A DNA stretch of 64,000 bases from Rotaria sp. Silwood1 (GCA_905250075.1 CAJNOP010000410.1:65345-129344), one strand, 5' to 3'. Shown: positions 26,385-41,008, counted from the stretch's first letter. Translations and numbers: made by a program. The notes: a model not told the origin generated them from the sequence alone.

Positions 26385-26889
26385 ATTGTCTGTTAAAAAA
26401 AGATAATAGTCATGGCTCCTTTTTTCAATAACTCATGAAAGGAAAGAGATAGAAAACTGCGATTTTCACCAATCAAAAGAGACAATACTAGGACATATTT
26501 TTCTTCAATTTTGTATAAGAAGAAATTATTTTAAAATCAATCATTTCTGCAAAATATTACAAAAAATTCATAAAAATGGTCTATCGTTCTAATGAAATTT
26601 TGGTTTTGATATGTGATTTGGATAGAAGAACCACAGATCTATAGTTTAAGCAAATTTTCTTACTTATTGTTAAAATTTCATCTAAACGACAGATAATTTT
26701 TATATCTTTTTTCGATATTTTGTAAAAAAAAAATTTGATTTTAAAATGATTTCATCTTATACAATATTGACGAAAAAAGATATTCTAGTATCATCTCTTT
26801 CGACTAGTGAAAATCGCAGTTCTCTAGCTCTTTTCTTTCTTGAGTTATTTCAACAATAGCCACGACCTTTTTTTTTTCAAACAGACAAT
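26385..26889. mobile_element. Foldback element
   Basis: The left end ATTGTCTGTT and the right end AACAGACAAT are reverse complements. Pairing continues inward with mismatches (AATAGTCATGG with CCACGA; AAACTGCGATTTTCACCA with TAGTGAAAATCGCAGTT; TTTTGTATAAGA with TCTTATACAA). The total is about 505 bp. No target duplication was identified. Confidence 0.6.
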
Positions 26890-28180
26890 AGATCGTAAGT
26901 AATCCTTCAAAAATCACAGTTTCCTGGATAAAACTGCAAAAATTTTTTTTCCTTGAATACATATCTGATATAAAATTTCAGCTTGATCCGTTATACCATC
27001 CTTAACAATCTACATATTTCATAAACTTACATGAAATATTGTATTACACACATTTTGTTCTTCTCTTTTATTTGTAAAGGTTAACAGAATTTTTCTTCAA
27101 GTCATGCACTCAATATTCATTTCATATTGTGTCATAGAGTTTAAGTCCTATAATCAAAATAATGAACTTATCTTACGAGTATTCATATTCAAATGTCTTG
27201 AACTTCAAGTGCAGAAAGTAAACAATGTATTAAACAAAAACATTCATTTTTTTTTTCTCTGTAATTCAAGTAACTAAGTGCAAAGAAAAAAAAATTTTAA
27301 TAAAAAAAAAAACATTAATGAGACACATGATATTCGAATATTAGATACTGTTTTTTTCTTTTTGAAATGCTATTGAATTATTACAAAAAAAAAAAAATTT
27401 CTTTCAAATGACTATGAGCACATTTGTTTTTTTTTTGTGCAGAATGATTATGATGTTGTCATTATTTTTTTTAGAAAAGAATAAAAGATAATTCTCAATT
27501 CATAGAGTTCAAAATATTTCATAGTTTTTACTAGATATATCATTATAAATGACATTCTATTGAAAATGATTGTATCTTCTTTATAATACTTATACGTATA
27601 AGATCATCAACAACTTCTAATTAGTTATTTAATGTAGAAGAAAAAAAAAAAAAGATTAGTAATAAATGTCCTAGAAAACTCATCAAGAATAAAGAATAGA
27701 GTAATATACTTTGTATTTCCGTAGTGTGTGCTCGAACTTTTGTACCTCATTGAACTAGATTTAAGTGATCTTTCAAGAAATTCTTAAAAGATATAATATA
27801 TATAGTCTTGTCGAGATAGCTTCATTATTTGAAATATTTTCTTTTAAGTAAAAGAAACAAAATGTTCTCTATTTCGAAAAAAAAGTAAGATAAAATTATT
27901 CGATTAATTTTATTGTAAGAAAATAAAACATATTCAATTCTTCTACTTTTACATATAATAGATTTAAACAAAAAAAAATCTTATATATTTCTTTTTTTCT
28001 CTTATCCGAAGTGATATTAATGTTTTTAAGAATTCAAGTATATAAAATGTTGAGATTTTTGCATTTTTCATAAGAACTACTTTGCAAATAAAAATTAACA
28101 AAAAAGAAAAAGTATTTGATTCATAGTGCAAATAAACTTTTTAACATGAAAATGTCATGAACAATACCGCGCATGATTGA
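26890..28180. other. Gene-poor AT-rich region
   Basis: Long runs of A or T and no coding exon or repeat recognised. Confidence 0.4.
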
Positions 28181-28371
28181 CAGAGGTGATGCGAGCGGGA
28201 AGGATACCCCCTGCTTTGAGAATTCTGGCTCAGATTTTCTCCTAATTTAAAGAGATTATTAAAAAGTTTTCTCCGATTTTGGAAAAATATAATCGGACAA
28301 ATTTTAGGCTACTTTCTCCGATTTTTGGGTACCCCCCCCCCCCCTGTTTTGATCTCTTCGCGCCGCCTCTG
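28181..28371. mobile_element. hAT MITE, CAGAGGTGATGCG family
   Basis: A 191-bp element with short imperfect ends CAGAGGTGATGCG / CGCGCCGCCTCTG. Flanking 8-mers ATGATTGA and ATGATTGG agree at seven of eight positions. It contains a C14 homopolymer at 28332-28345 and repeated TTTTCTCCGATTTT-type units. It is GC-rich at its ends compared with its flanks. Confidence 0.75.
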
Positions 28372-31300
28372 ATGATTGGCTAAGGAGCAGATTATCATAT
28401 ATGGTGTTATGCATACGTTTTGTATTTCTAGCGTACTATGAATATGCCGTTTAAGTGTTGTTGCAGCTAAACCGCATTATTAATTAATCTTTCATGATCT
28501 AATGTCTCTCGGAGTCGATTTCTCATAAAAATATTTCTATAGATTTGTTGCCTGTTTACAAAAAAAAACTTTCTTTGGTTAATATGAAGTTCTATATAAA
28601 ATTTTTTTAGCGTTTTGTATATATCAACCAATAATGTTTATTAGATACTATCAAACTGTGTTAGTTTAAAAATATACTATTAATAATAAATATATTATTT
28701 TATTTAAGTTAATTTCTAAACAAGTATACAAACATAAGTATTAGTTTTACAAAACAAGTACAAGAATAAAAATTGATTCACATAAATGAATTATATAGAT
28801 TAATGAAAGGAGAGTGTAACAGAAAATCACTCTACTGTTCGATAAGAAAAAGCTCATACAATCATTGAGTCTTAATCGTCACTACGTTGCGTAGGAGCAT
28901 CGTAACAAAACACCTGAGCGGTAATTCATCGCAGATAGAACCATTTTCAACATATTATAACTCAGAGTTGATAGCCATAAATGAAAAAAGTTGTAGTAAA
29001 CTATACAGAATAACAAAAACTAACAATTGTGTCTTGATTCGATAATCCACTAAATGTGTTTCAGGCATGACCGCGATTGAAACTATATGCAAAACAATTT
29101 GGATTCATTTATTTGTTGCAATTCTAAAGAACTTGAACAGAATAAGTTGTTAACTATGATCATTAACATTCGAAAACAACAATTACAATCTTTATGTGAC
29201 GTCATATGAAATGTACTCTATTTATTAATTTTATTTTTGTACTTTGAAAAATACTTTTTTTGAATAAAAATAATAATAATTTCCTGTTCGAATAATTGTA
29301 CCTGGATATTCTGACAATTACATTTACATAGTAGATTATATCTAGAAGAAAATAAGTCCGATAAATTACTAAGCATGAATGATATAATTCAATTTGAATG
29401 ACAGGAAAAAATTAATTATAGAAAAGTAATGTAGCATAAAAACGTTTGTTTTATATAAACATAATTATCTCTGTTATTTACAACAATTTAATGAGTATAA
29501 TTGATATTCTAAGCAAAGAGGATAAGAATCTCATTAAAATATTTTAAAAAAAAAAAGAAAAACAAACTTATTTTAAAAGTACTTGACATTAAGAAAAACT
29601 GACTTTTATCTAACTATATGTAGTCAGGAATTTTACACTAATAGAATAATTATATAAATATGTTATTATATCAAAGTACTTTAATATGTACTTCGTTATT
29701 GAATTGTTAAATATACTTTAACAAAAAACCAAAGCATACAAAATATCAATATCGAAAGAATTTATATAGAGTACAAATCATATCATTTATAGATTAATCA
29801 TTAATCATTTAAATGTCAAGATATGAAATAGTAACAAAAAAAAAACAGAACAAAATCTACTTGGGTCACTCTGATATAGAATATGATAAATTGTTTTATT
29901 GCTTATCTCATATTTCAATATTTGATTATTTTCCTATACAAAATATAATACGAAATAGAAGTGTATTATTTCGAATATTGTTAAATATTTGAAATAAAAG
30001 ATTAAATATAAGTACATAAATATCTTAGTATAATCGATCAAGCAGAAAAACAAAGAACACCAGAGGTTAAATGTCTTTAAAATCATCTTATTTTTTCATG
30101 AAAATATATGCCTATTTAATGAGAATCGATTGATCATTTTCTATTGAATAGACTATAATTCTCTAAGAATGATTAAATTCAAGATATGTAATATCAGATT
30201 ATAACTAAATATCATGAGAAATAAATCTAGACATTCAAAAACTTTCAAAATTCATTAAATTCTTAACAAAATTTATTCATTGTTTTTGTTTATTATTCCA
30301 CATTAGAATCATTCATTGAATATTATAATAAATTGTTATCTATGTCACTAATATAATTTATTAGTTGATAATCTGATCCGAACATATGTTTGTCTATTTT
30401 CCTTTTTTTTTTTTTATTAGATCATACATATATTAACATATAAAATAGAATAATAATAAAAAAACACAAAATACAATCCATGCTATCAAAACAAAATAAT
30501 TTATATTTGCAATTTTTATTAAAAAAAAAAAACAAAATTCATTTCTATTTCCTTCTTATTAATTAAGATAATATTTTAAGTAAAGGAATATATTAACACA
30601 ATCAAAACTCTGATTGAATTTAACGCAAGAATGATAGTTTCAATATGAAATATATATATTTAAATTCGTTGTGTCAAGCAAATTTAATGTGACAAAAAAA
30701 AAAGAAAAGCAAAACTATTCTAAAAATTTTCTTTTCATTTAAGAAACTATGACATGTCTTTAACTTCTACATTTTCTAGTAAAACTTAATGAAGGAAATC
30801 AAACAATTAGTGGTTTTTTTCTTATTATCATCATTCATCCTGGAGAAAAATTTTCATCTATCGACATGAAATAAGAAAAAAAAAAAAACTAGAAAGTAAT
30901 GTTGTTAGACATGAGAAGACATTATATATCCTAGTTGAATAAACGGAAATCCATCATGTATAGAAATATGAACTTTTCAACTAATAAGTCATTATATGTT
31001 TTTCTTTTTTTTTTATTCTCATCATAATTATCTTAGAAGTGAATATATATATTTTTTTGTCTCTAAAGAGAATGTGTTATTCTCTTGAGCATTATATCTA
31101 TTACTTAACTGATCCATCTTATAACATTCCTTTATTATCAACATATTAAAGAATAATGTTGATTTTTATTATTTACTTTTTTTTTTTTTTTGTTTTTTTG
31201 TTCCCTATTGAATTTAGTTTAAAGAGTTTACGACAACTATTGTAAGTGACATTTGTTATTGCACTTGATAAGAATTCTTTTTTTTTTTAATTAGATCTTC

Positions 31301-32873
31301 TCTCTTTTCCCTTGATATACATTCTCAAAAAAAGAGAAAACATTTGATGAATAGAAATAGATAAGCAGATTTCCAGTATAAATTCCAAGGCCTTGTTATA
31401 TGAATATAGTTTTTTTGTTGTTTCAAGTAAATAATAACAAAAACTTAAGTGTAGCTGAAAATGATCAAAAACAAAATCTCGTTATTATTCTCTTTCATAT
31501 AAAATAGATTTTTAGAATAGAAATCGATAAGTAACTATCATTATTGAATGAAATTATTTGAAACAAAAGAAAAAATTCTTTTCTTCTTTATTAATGAATT
31601 AAAATCATTATTTCATCGTCGTTTATTTTTTCCTTTTTAAATTACAAAAAAAAAAGAAAGACGTATTTGTTTGATTATTTTATTTGTTTTTTTTTTCGGG
31701 CAATAAATGTTCTATAATATAAAATTACCGCCTAGAATAATTGATGTTCACGCTTTTTTTTTTTTAAATAGTTATTAATCTTATTTCATTTAGATTGAGA
31801 ATTATGTAGGTGTTTGTCTGGAAGGGATTCAGCTGGAAACAATATTTGTTATTAATAGTAAAAAGTAACTGTTTGATCTTTCTTTTTTTGTATATGTATA
31901 CATAGATCATTGATATATTGATCATGGAATGAGTTAGTTAGTTATTTTTTGCAAATACTCTTTTGAATGAATGAGAAAATAAGATAAGCAGGAAGTCCAT
32001 ATAGACACGAATGTATATGACAGACATGTTTTCTGTTTCCGTATATATTTTTTTTTTTTCTTCTTTTATATATCTTCGATCTAACAGTATGTGTGAAATA
32101 ATTCTATACTAAGATCACTTTTACACTAATGAGTTTCCTGAGCTTATGTTTCTTCTTCTATATTATTTGTTATCTTCTTTTACCAAGTTAAGATAAATTT
32201 TTTGTTGAATAGACAAGCATGTATTGCTTATAGCCATTCTCATACTCATATAACTATATATTTTCTCGTTTTTTTTTTCTTTTTGTCTTTTCTTCTTATT
32301 ACACATATTTGTCTTTTACCATCATTAAGAATAGCATCAATAGTATAGACAAACAGGCGATGTGAACTAATGAACATTAAAAAACAAAAACGAGAAGCAG
32401 ACATAGAAGTTAATATATATTTGACATCCTAATACAGTTCTATCATATTGTTTTCTTTCATTTTTTTTTCCTGCTCTACATATATATTATTGTTATTTTT
32501 ACTATTTATCTGATTGGTAAGATCATTTTTTTTTTAGTTGCATGTAAAAACGATGATGAACACGAGAATTCTCCTTCAAAAGTTATCAACAAGCTAATCA
32601 ATTCTGACTTGCTATTGTCTTTGAAGGAGGAGAAAAAAAATTGCGAAGAAAAAAGAAAAAGATTTAAATGACAAATCATCATCATTTGCTTGACTAGATG
32701 AACATGCCAAGCAAGTCAGTAATAATAGAAAAAAAGAAAACCTTTCTTGTGTTGGGCATAAGCACTTCATATTATTGTTTGTATTACATAGTTTTGATTA
32801 TTGTAGGTCGCCCTCATCCTTTTTCATATTTATTTCCTTTTCATTGCAAATATCATTAATATTATTTATCGCA
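28372..32873. other. Large gene-poor AT-rich region
   Basis: About 4.5 kb with no conserved exon, no RNA gene recognised and no clear repeat, only many poly-A and poly-T runs. The right end should contain the promoter of the secreted-protein gene, whose frame is open without a stop from 32775. Confidence 0.4.
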
Positions 32874-34184
32874 ATGAAACCTCAAATATTGACCTTTATA
32901 TTATTTACAATTGGCGCTTTTTTGTTTCAATCAGCATATCAGGTAATTTCAAATAAATAAACAAAAAAGAATTCTAGGATTTTATAAATTTGATTTCTCT
33001 TATCTAGTACCGCCTCCAAAAACGCGAATTAACCGAATATGATGTATGTATATCAAATAAATTTCTACTTTGTTTTCGATAAAATATTTGTTCATATGTA
33101 GTTAACCAATTTTATTGTCAATACATGCTCTGCCGACAATGTCGAAATGCTTATCCAAAACCTTTGTGACCAAACATTACAATCGGCACTTATGGGCGTA
33201 AGTATTTTCTTTTCTTTTGATTTTCCTTGTAATAAAAATACATATCATGAATAATATTAATCATCATCAAGTGTTATATAGAAGAAATAAATGAGTTCAT
33301 TTGGTTGATGATATATTAACACTCAATTATATTTGACTTGTTTTTTTTCATATGCAGTAAAAAAAAAAAAGAAAAAAGGAATTTATTTTTTTTGTTTTTT
33401 TTCTAATTTAGAATTTTCCATTTTTGACATATTATTGTAAAGTGATCGGTTCTGGAAATCGATATTGTGACAATATCAATCGGTATATATTGGCAACGCA
33501 GAATACAAAGCCCAAGGTAATTAATATATAGTGAAAAATAAATCATTTTTGAACTTTCTTATATTTCAAAATAGGATTTAATGTCTCGTCGATTTGTACG
33601 AAGTCTTTATGAAAATAATCAATTATATGAAAATCAAGAGGAGACGGATACAGATATAGACGTATGTTTAATTATACAAAAAAAAACCAAGAGAAATAAA
33701 TTTATATTAATAGATAATTCTTTCATTTTTTTTCTTTTAGCTCAAACAAAAAATGATTCTACAAATGTGTCTCACAACTACAGAAAAAAATGCAGTAGAA
33801 ACACATCGGTTTTGTGATCAAACATTAAAAGATATTCAGCGAGGAGTATGACAAATTATAATCTTTAAATCTTTTTTTCTTTCATCTATTATTATTAAAT
33901 GGCATTTTTTTTATCTATTTATTATCTAGCGATACCCTGAAATTAAACGTCTTTGCAAATCTTATCCTGATTTGAACTATTGCCAACGTGTTCTGTCATT
34001 TTCATCGTTATTCTATTGGCCATTATCAAAAGAATCGTCATCTCTTTTATCATCATTACCTTCCACGACACCTAATATTTATCTTTCGTCCGTACCACTA
34101 GAATTCTCAAAATCGTCTGACATCAAATCGATCATTGATCAACCAAGAATGAATAAAAACACAAATAAATCACCATTATCATAA
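32874..34184 (+). CDS. Unrecognised secreted protein with a duplicated four-cysteine module
   Basis: Seven exons (32874-32942, 33008-33043, 33102-33197, 33412-33516, 33575-33661, 33741-33845, 33930-34184), all joined at phase 0, give 250 residues. Exon 1 (residues 1-23) is a signal peptide (ILTFILFTIGAFLFQSAYQ). Residues 36-102 (exons 3-4) and 132-190 (exons 6-7) are diverged copies of one module: C-x12/14-C-DQTL-x14-C-x8/9-C. Both have CDQTL, an aromatic-proline pair (NFP / RYP) and a YC near the end. In both copies an intron falls just after the glycine that precedes NFP or RYP, so the exon pair was duplicated. Exon 5 is an acidic linker (ENQEETDTDID) preceded by dibasic SRR. The C-terminal 60 residues are Ser-rich. 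I do not recognise the family. An upstream in-frame ATG at 32775 is possible but would spoil the signal peptide. Confidence 0.8.
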
Positions 34185-34307
34185 TCGACAAAAAAAAAAT
34201 CGATGTGTAAAAGAATCTTTTGCTCTAATCATTCTCTAAATTCTTCACAGACGTCATCATCATGTCAGAAAGAGAATATAATAAAGAAGCCGAAGTATAG
34301 CAAAACA

Positions 34308-34341
<34 letters not shown>

Positions 34342-35916
34342 ATTCCCTATCAAAAAAAAAAAAGAAAATCTTCTTTTCGTTTGAATGTGTCTAGAATTCG
34401 TCTCGTATAATATTACTATATCTGCATTATGTTGTTTTGTTCATTTGAATTTAAATAACAAATAACAATGAAAAAAAACAAAAAAAAAAAATAACAGCTT
34501 AATATTCAAAAATCATATTGAAAACATCATTTCTTTGTTCGAGTCATCCTCCGGTATTTAAGCTTTATGAGATATAAATAAACAGTCATAAAGATTGAAT
34601 ACCAAAGAGGCAACTCGTACAAATATTTTTGTGTAAAAAAAAAAAAAAAAAGAAAAAGAAAAAGCATATAAACATGCATTCAACTTGTGTAATATCTACC
34701 GTTTTGACAACATACATACTTGTTAATCTACGATTAGAATACTTCTATTAGAAGAAATCAATATGAAAGAAAGTATAAAATAAGCCACAGCAGGCGACAA
34801 CCATCATTTAGTGAAGTGATGAAGCATATTGAAATATGTCTTACATATTTTTTTACTTGTTCGTCATTATAATCATCAAATACAATCTCACAGAGAAAAA
34901 AAAACACATGCAGCTTTCGTTTCTTATCGATCATACTACCTGTGTTCAACTATTTTACAATTGTAGTACATATATATATATGCCTGATCGTTTCTATATA
35001 TTTTCGTTGACGGCATCTCTTTCTTCCAATCAACATTGTTTAAAACAATTATTTTTTTTTTATTATTATTCTAATAGTACATATATTTGAATGGTGAGAA
35101 AGAAGAAAAGAAAAAAAAAAGAATTTAATTTCGTTCTTTTCAATACAATAGGTAAGCATAATTGTCGTAAATAGCACGTTAAACATCAAAAGACCACTAT
35201 ATGATTGTTCCTAAATATTGAATTTAATACGACAAAATATATTATATATACATTGGCATGTTATTAAAAAGAATGAATACGACAGAATAATAATACGTTT
35301 ATTGTTTCTTGATTCAAATACATTTATTGAATAGAGAAACTGAGAACACAGTGCTTACAAATGAAAAAAAAAACACATATGGAATAGCGAATTCACTTTT
35401 GATATACATACACGTAATACTAATTTTTTCATACAGAAAGGAATGACACGATATATGTCGAGTATTCGAGCACTAATAGCAACATGAATAAAAAAAAAGA
35501 AGAAGAAGAAAGTTTAGAAACCCCACTTATCAACATTTTTCATGAACTTTTTTTTTACCAAAAAATGAAAGTTTTTATTGCAAACATTGTCGTTTGAGCA
35601 AATTCGTTATATGTAAAAGAAATATATCAAGATTCAGAACTTCAGAAAAAAAGATTCATTTGTTTTGTTCTTAACTGCACATATGAAAAGAGAAGACAAA
35701 TAGAAAAAGAAAAAAAGTATTTTGCTGCTTAAGTTATTGAGACAATAAGTATTGCAAATATTGAAAAGATGCACAAAAATTACATCAAAAAGAAAAAAAA
35801 AAAACGTTTGAAATATGAGATAGAACGACTGAATTGCAAATCTTTCACGATGATGTATTCAGAGATTTTCTACAATAAATAAAAAAAAGACAAACAAGAT
35901 TTTTTTTTTTTTTGAC
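34185..35916. other. Convergent intergenic region
   Basis: Lies between two genes that end toward each other, so it should hold both 3' untranslated regions. It contains an AATAAA at 34577-34582 and a 29-base A run at 34311-34339. No coding exon was recognised. Confidence 0.45.
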
Positions 35917-38900
35917 TTACTGTAATACTTTACATTTTTCTTTTTCACCGATAGTTGCTGGCGGTTCACATTCGAATGATGCAAGCATTAGAGCTACACA
36001 AAAAAAAATAAATAATTAGAATGAAATAAGAATTTTTACATCTAATACTTACAATCTTCATTGAATGTCGGAGATGTAATAATATAATTGATAATGACGT
36101 CGTTTCGTTCAAATGAACACTTCAAAAGAAAAAAAAAATAATAGGATAGAGTAATTAGAGAACATAATTGACTGAGTTTAATTGATGAGTTTAGTTTACT
36201 CATGAAAGGATAGTAGATTAAGATGTCATCATATTAGTTCACTATGACACAATAACAAAATCTAATTTTCATGATATTTATTGATCTTATTTTCTTAGTT
36301 ACTAAAAATAATATATTCAATTATAAAAAAAAAAACATATAATTCGATTAGAGATCTTTAAAAGAAAAAATGCTTGAAACTAAGAACATTTTCTAAGAAG
36401 TAATTATTTAAAATTAAAAATGTCTCGACAAATAATTTTCAATTATTAAATAAATATACATCCGCTTTTATAATAAATATTTTCTTCGTTTTATATAAAA
36501 AAAAATAAATTCTATATATAGGATTATTAATGTTACTTGGCATTGAGAAAAATATAAAGTAAAGTCGAAATATAAATCCCTAGAGAGTTTTATTTCATTC
36601 GAATATTCAACTAATTAATCTTAAATTATTATAATTAATTTTTTTTATTAATAAAATATCTCCAATATAGCATACTTTACTCTGTTTACATTGTACAAAT
36701 TCTTGAGATATAAATTTAGCCATTGAATAATATTTCTAAAAAATTAAAAAAAAAATTAAATATTCAATAAAAATTTGAAAAAAAAACCTTTAAATTAATT
36801 CCACCAGCTGTTGTATAATCTTTACTATGTGTTTTTATATAATAAACATCTTGTAAAATAATACTTGTAAATGGTATAACAATTTTATCTGTTTTCCATT
36901 CATTTTTTTCTGCTTCATCCATAGCTACTTTAAGTATAAGACGATATGTAGCAAAATTTTTTGATACATTCATATATTGTTCAAGTTGTTGAAATTTTTC
37001 TAATTGAACTTTTGCCCACTGCAAAAATTATTCAAAGAATTATATATTACAATATAAAATAAAAAAATTATTTATTTATTTACAGTTCTTTTTAATCGTC
37101 TTACAGGTTGCATATTTAAACCACCTAAACAAAGATTAATAAATTATTGAATATATTATTCTTTAATAGACTTTTATTACTGAAATACAATGAAGAATAA
37201 TTTCTTTATATAAAAACAAGTATTGTTTCATAGAAAGAAAATATATATTTGATTATATTTAAATATAAGATTGACAAAATTATGTGATAAAATGAAACTT
37301 TCTTTGACTATTGATCTATAAGAAAATCTTGACAGAACTTGAAAAAATTTTGTCGAGAGGCAAAAATATTATTTTTTTCTCAAAACAAATCTGTTTCCTG
37401 TAGGCATCAAATAAGTACTATGAATATGTAGTACTTAAGAATGATCTTTCAACTATAATATAGTTTAAGAAGCCAAAGTTTAGATTAATCTACTAAAAAA
37501 CTAGCAAAGTTATAATAGAGGATCATTTTACTCTGATAAATTTTGTAATATATCTTAAGCGAATTCTATTTGAGTGAAATTTATGATCATACAAAAAAAA
37601 AAAAGATAATGAAAATTTATTTTCCAAAATTAATACTCAATGCTTGTGTGTGTGTTAATTATTATTTTTTTGTTACTGTAGTCTAGAATATTTTTAGCCT
37701 TTTTTTTTTTCTAATGATTAATAATACTCTTGAGATGAAATCTAATAAAAAATACTTTTGACATAGTATTAATATTTGTATTATTTAAGTCACGTATTCA
37801 GTTCAATGAATAAATGTATAATCTTGCCCATATTTTATTATAATGAGCTATATTTATAAATATTGTCACATATTACTAGACAATTATTATATGAATATTA
37901 AAATAAAGACAAAGATAAAAATATTATGACAAGTAATATTTCATATATATATAAATTAAAATTTTCTTACCAAGTATTCCAATCATAGAATTATAATTTC
38001 GTATTTGAAAACATTCATATGCAGCATCAATAAAATAATTAATTAATCGTACACGTAAACGTCGTTTTGTATGTTTAACAATTTCTGTTGTTATAAAAAA
38101 TGTTAATCGATTAAACCATTGTATATAAGCTTCAAGACAAAATGTTAATTTTGTATCATGTACTAAATTTTTTGTTTTATTATTAGAATCAGATATTGAT
38201 GATTCTTTTGAACAAATTTTATTTGGATGTGCTCGAGCTTCTTCAGAAGCTAATTTCATTATAAAATATTGTATTAATTCTTCAGCACCAACTGGTTTTA
38301 ATCTATCCTACGAAAAAAAAATCAATAAATTAAAATAAGATTAAATTATTCAAAATAATACCAGTTCAATATGAGTTAATTGTTGAGCAAATAATATTGG
38401 TGTTGAACATTCATTTATAATGTCCGTCTAAGAAAAAAAACAAAAAAAAATTTTTTGTATTGTTTTTATTTTCAATAAAATAATTAATTTACAACTAATG
38501 CTGATTGATTTAAATAAACCAGTGTTTTTTTATTTAATTGTCGAATATATTCTTCATAATTATCTAATGCTTTAAGCTAAATAAATAAATAAAAAATATT
38601 ATTTTCTTTTAAATTAATTTTCTTTACTTTTGAACGAAGTTTTTTATAAATATGTTGTACATCTGATTGAAGACTTGATTCAAAAATAGTTATTTTTTTA
38701 AAAAGATCTTCAATTTGTGACATCATTTCACTATTACGAAAATCATATGGAAATGTTCGTGTCCATTGTGATAGTACATAAAGAAAATTATTTAATGTTC
38801 GAACACTTTGATCCTTTCAACAACAAATATAAATTAATATTTAAAAAAAAACAAATTTTTCTTTTTTTTTTTTAAATCATACCATTGTTAAATTTGCTAT

Positions 38901-41008
38901 TGATTTTATTGTTAAACGTGCTAATTGATTAAATAATAAACTTGGTCGAATATTCATTCGTGAACATAATAACATTGGATAAATAAATGATTGCTAGAAC
39001 AAAAACCGATAAAGAAAAACAAAAAAAATTTTTTTTTTTCTTTAATACCTTTGGAATATAAGTATCAGTAGGTACTAATCGTCGAATAAGTGAATCCATT
39101 GAATAATATAAATAATCAAGTGGTGGATCATCATCACTTGTTACTTGATTCGATGATGAATAATCAAATGTTGGTATTGGAGTAAATGTTGATGGAGTAG
39201 ATATTGGAGGCTTGAAAAAAAAAATTTATATAGATTAGATATTTATTGTACATTCAAATTATTAAATTAAATAATATGAACATTGCTGCAAAATGTTCTA
39301 TAAGTAATAATCAGTAGGATCAATAGTTTTTAGTTTCGATCATCAAGTTGGTTATTATTTCGCGTTTAGTAATACACATACACGAGTGAAAAATTTTAAT
39401 TTCATTTTCTAATAGTATCAATATGCTCGAGACATGCTGAAGAACTCACTTTACTTCGAAATGTTCTTTTTCTTCAAGGTTAACTATTGTTTTTGAAATT
39501 CACTAATATTTTGTCTATTCTGCAAGTTTTATATGTTCGACACTTCTGTTGTTTACAAAACAAAAAAAAAAGAAATTCATTTTATAATCAAAATTCTAAG
39601 AGCAAATATCGAAATGATCATTACTCGATAATTTTCACATAAATTTTGAAAATATGATATTTGAAGCATATTCGATATAACCAGAAAAAGGATATTACTT
39701 CCAGTGAAAAAGTATTGGTTCAGTTTCTAATCTCAACGAGATTGAGGGCACTAGAAGTACAACAAATCTTGAATGGATTTGGTTTCAATCGAACGTGATT
39801 TTAACATTGTAGTCGTATTACATTGAAATCAAATCTCAACCTTCAAATCGAAACTATTTCATATCAATTTATAATACTTAGGATTTGTGAGTTTATCTTG
39901 TAAAGCCTCAATATATTTAGGTAATTTAAGATCAAATTCAATTTCAAGATTTTGGATTCCTCTAGGAGTCGTTTTGCTCATATCTATCTATAAGATTCAA
40001 AAATTTTTCTCTTAATTAAACATAAACACGAAAATTTATATTTTTAAAACTGATGTCTTAAAAATCGAATAAATAACTCGATTCTGTAAAAGATTGATTT
40101 TGAGGACAATCGATTTTTCTTTGTAGTTTGATCGTAAAATAGTTCTATTCTGTATCAACATAAATGATGATATATTTATGACTATAATATTCGATTTATA
40201 TATGCGCAAAATCATTTCTTAGCGACATGACATCTCAAAATTAAAACACGTATGTCCTGAGATAATGAACTTTCCTCAAGTTAATTTTAATATGTTAAAT
40301 TACTCGAGATATTGTGAAAAAGTCAGTACTAGAAATCTTTGCTTGATGAAATAATCAATAAAAAAAAAAAACTTTTTACTTTGCATACAAATGAAAAAAA
40401 TGCTCTTTTAAAACCGAATGAAAAGTACACAATCATCAAGATAATTAATTTTATCAGTAAATCTTTCTTTTGAATTTAATCTAATAAATTACCTGAAATA
40501 CAGTTGATTGTTCATTTGTTTTAGCTGCTGGTATAACTAAAAAGGTTGATTCTGTTTGACCATTTGGTATGGCAGGTGTTGGTTGTCTAGATTGATTTGT
40601 TGATGATTCATTATTATAATCATATGAATTAGTTGTATTTGTTGATGTAGAATTTTGATGTTGATAAATTGGAACATTTGTTCGAACTTGAGCATGAATT
40701 CGATCATAATATTCTTTTGAAGATAAGTCACGATTTTCAAAATTATATACATTTAAATTAGTTGGTACTTGTTGTTGTACATTATTATTATTATTATTAT
40801 GTTGAACAAAACCATTTTCTAGTATTGATACTGGTTTAAATGTTCGTTCAGAATTAATATTATTATTTTTCGATGATAAATATGATTGATGAATATGAAT
40901 ATTTGGTGTAAATGTAGAAGGATATTGATCATTATAAGATATTTGATTTGAACTATTACCAGTATAATAGCCGGTTGATAGATCATGACTATATGTTGTA
41001 CCATTCAT
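35917..41008 (-). CDS. RASGEF1: RASGEF1-family Ras/Rap guanine nucleotide exchange factor
   Basis: Twelve exons on the minus strand (41008-40493, 39210-39049, 38993-38883, 38813-38628, 38576-38493, 38427-38362, 38307-37971, 37124-37084, 37018-36788, 36735-36676, 36119-36053, 35993-35917) give 645 residues. Proteins of this family exchange GDP for GTP on Rap2 or Ras. Exon 1 encodes 172 Asn-, Thr-, Ser- and Gln-rich residues with no domain. The RasGEF N-terminal motif (about 205-340) includes LIRRLVPTDTYIPKQSF and SQWTRTFPYDFRN. The catalytic domain (about 360-632) contains FAQQLTHIEL, EAYIQWFNRLTFFITTEI, YECFQIRNYNSMIGILGGLN, RLKRTWAKV, IVIPFTSIILQDVYYIKT and LASFECEPP, the last two typical of RASGEF1A/B/C. 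The exon 5 donor could lie one codon earlier. The first intron (39211-40492) is 1.28 kb. I cannot say which vertebrate paralogue is closest. Confidence 0.92.

Noticed and set aside
34203..34394. Lys-rich 63-residue frame after the secreted-protein gene
   Set aside because: Created by the 29-base A run in the probable 3' untranslated region.
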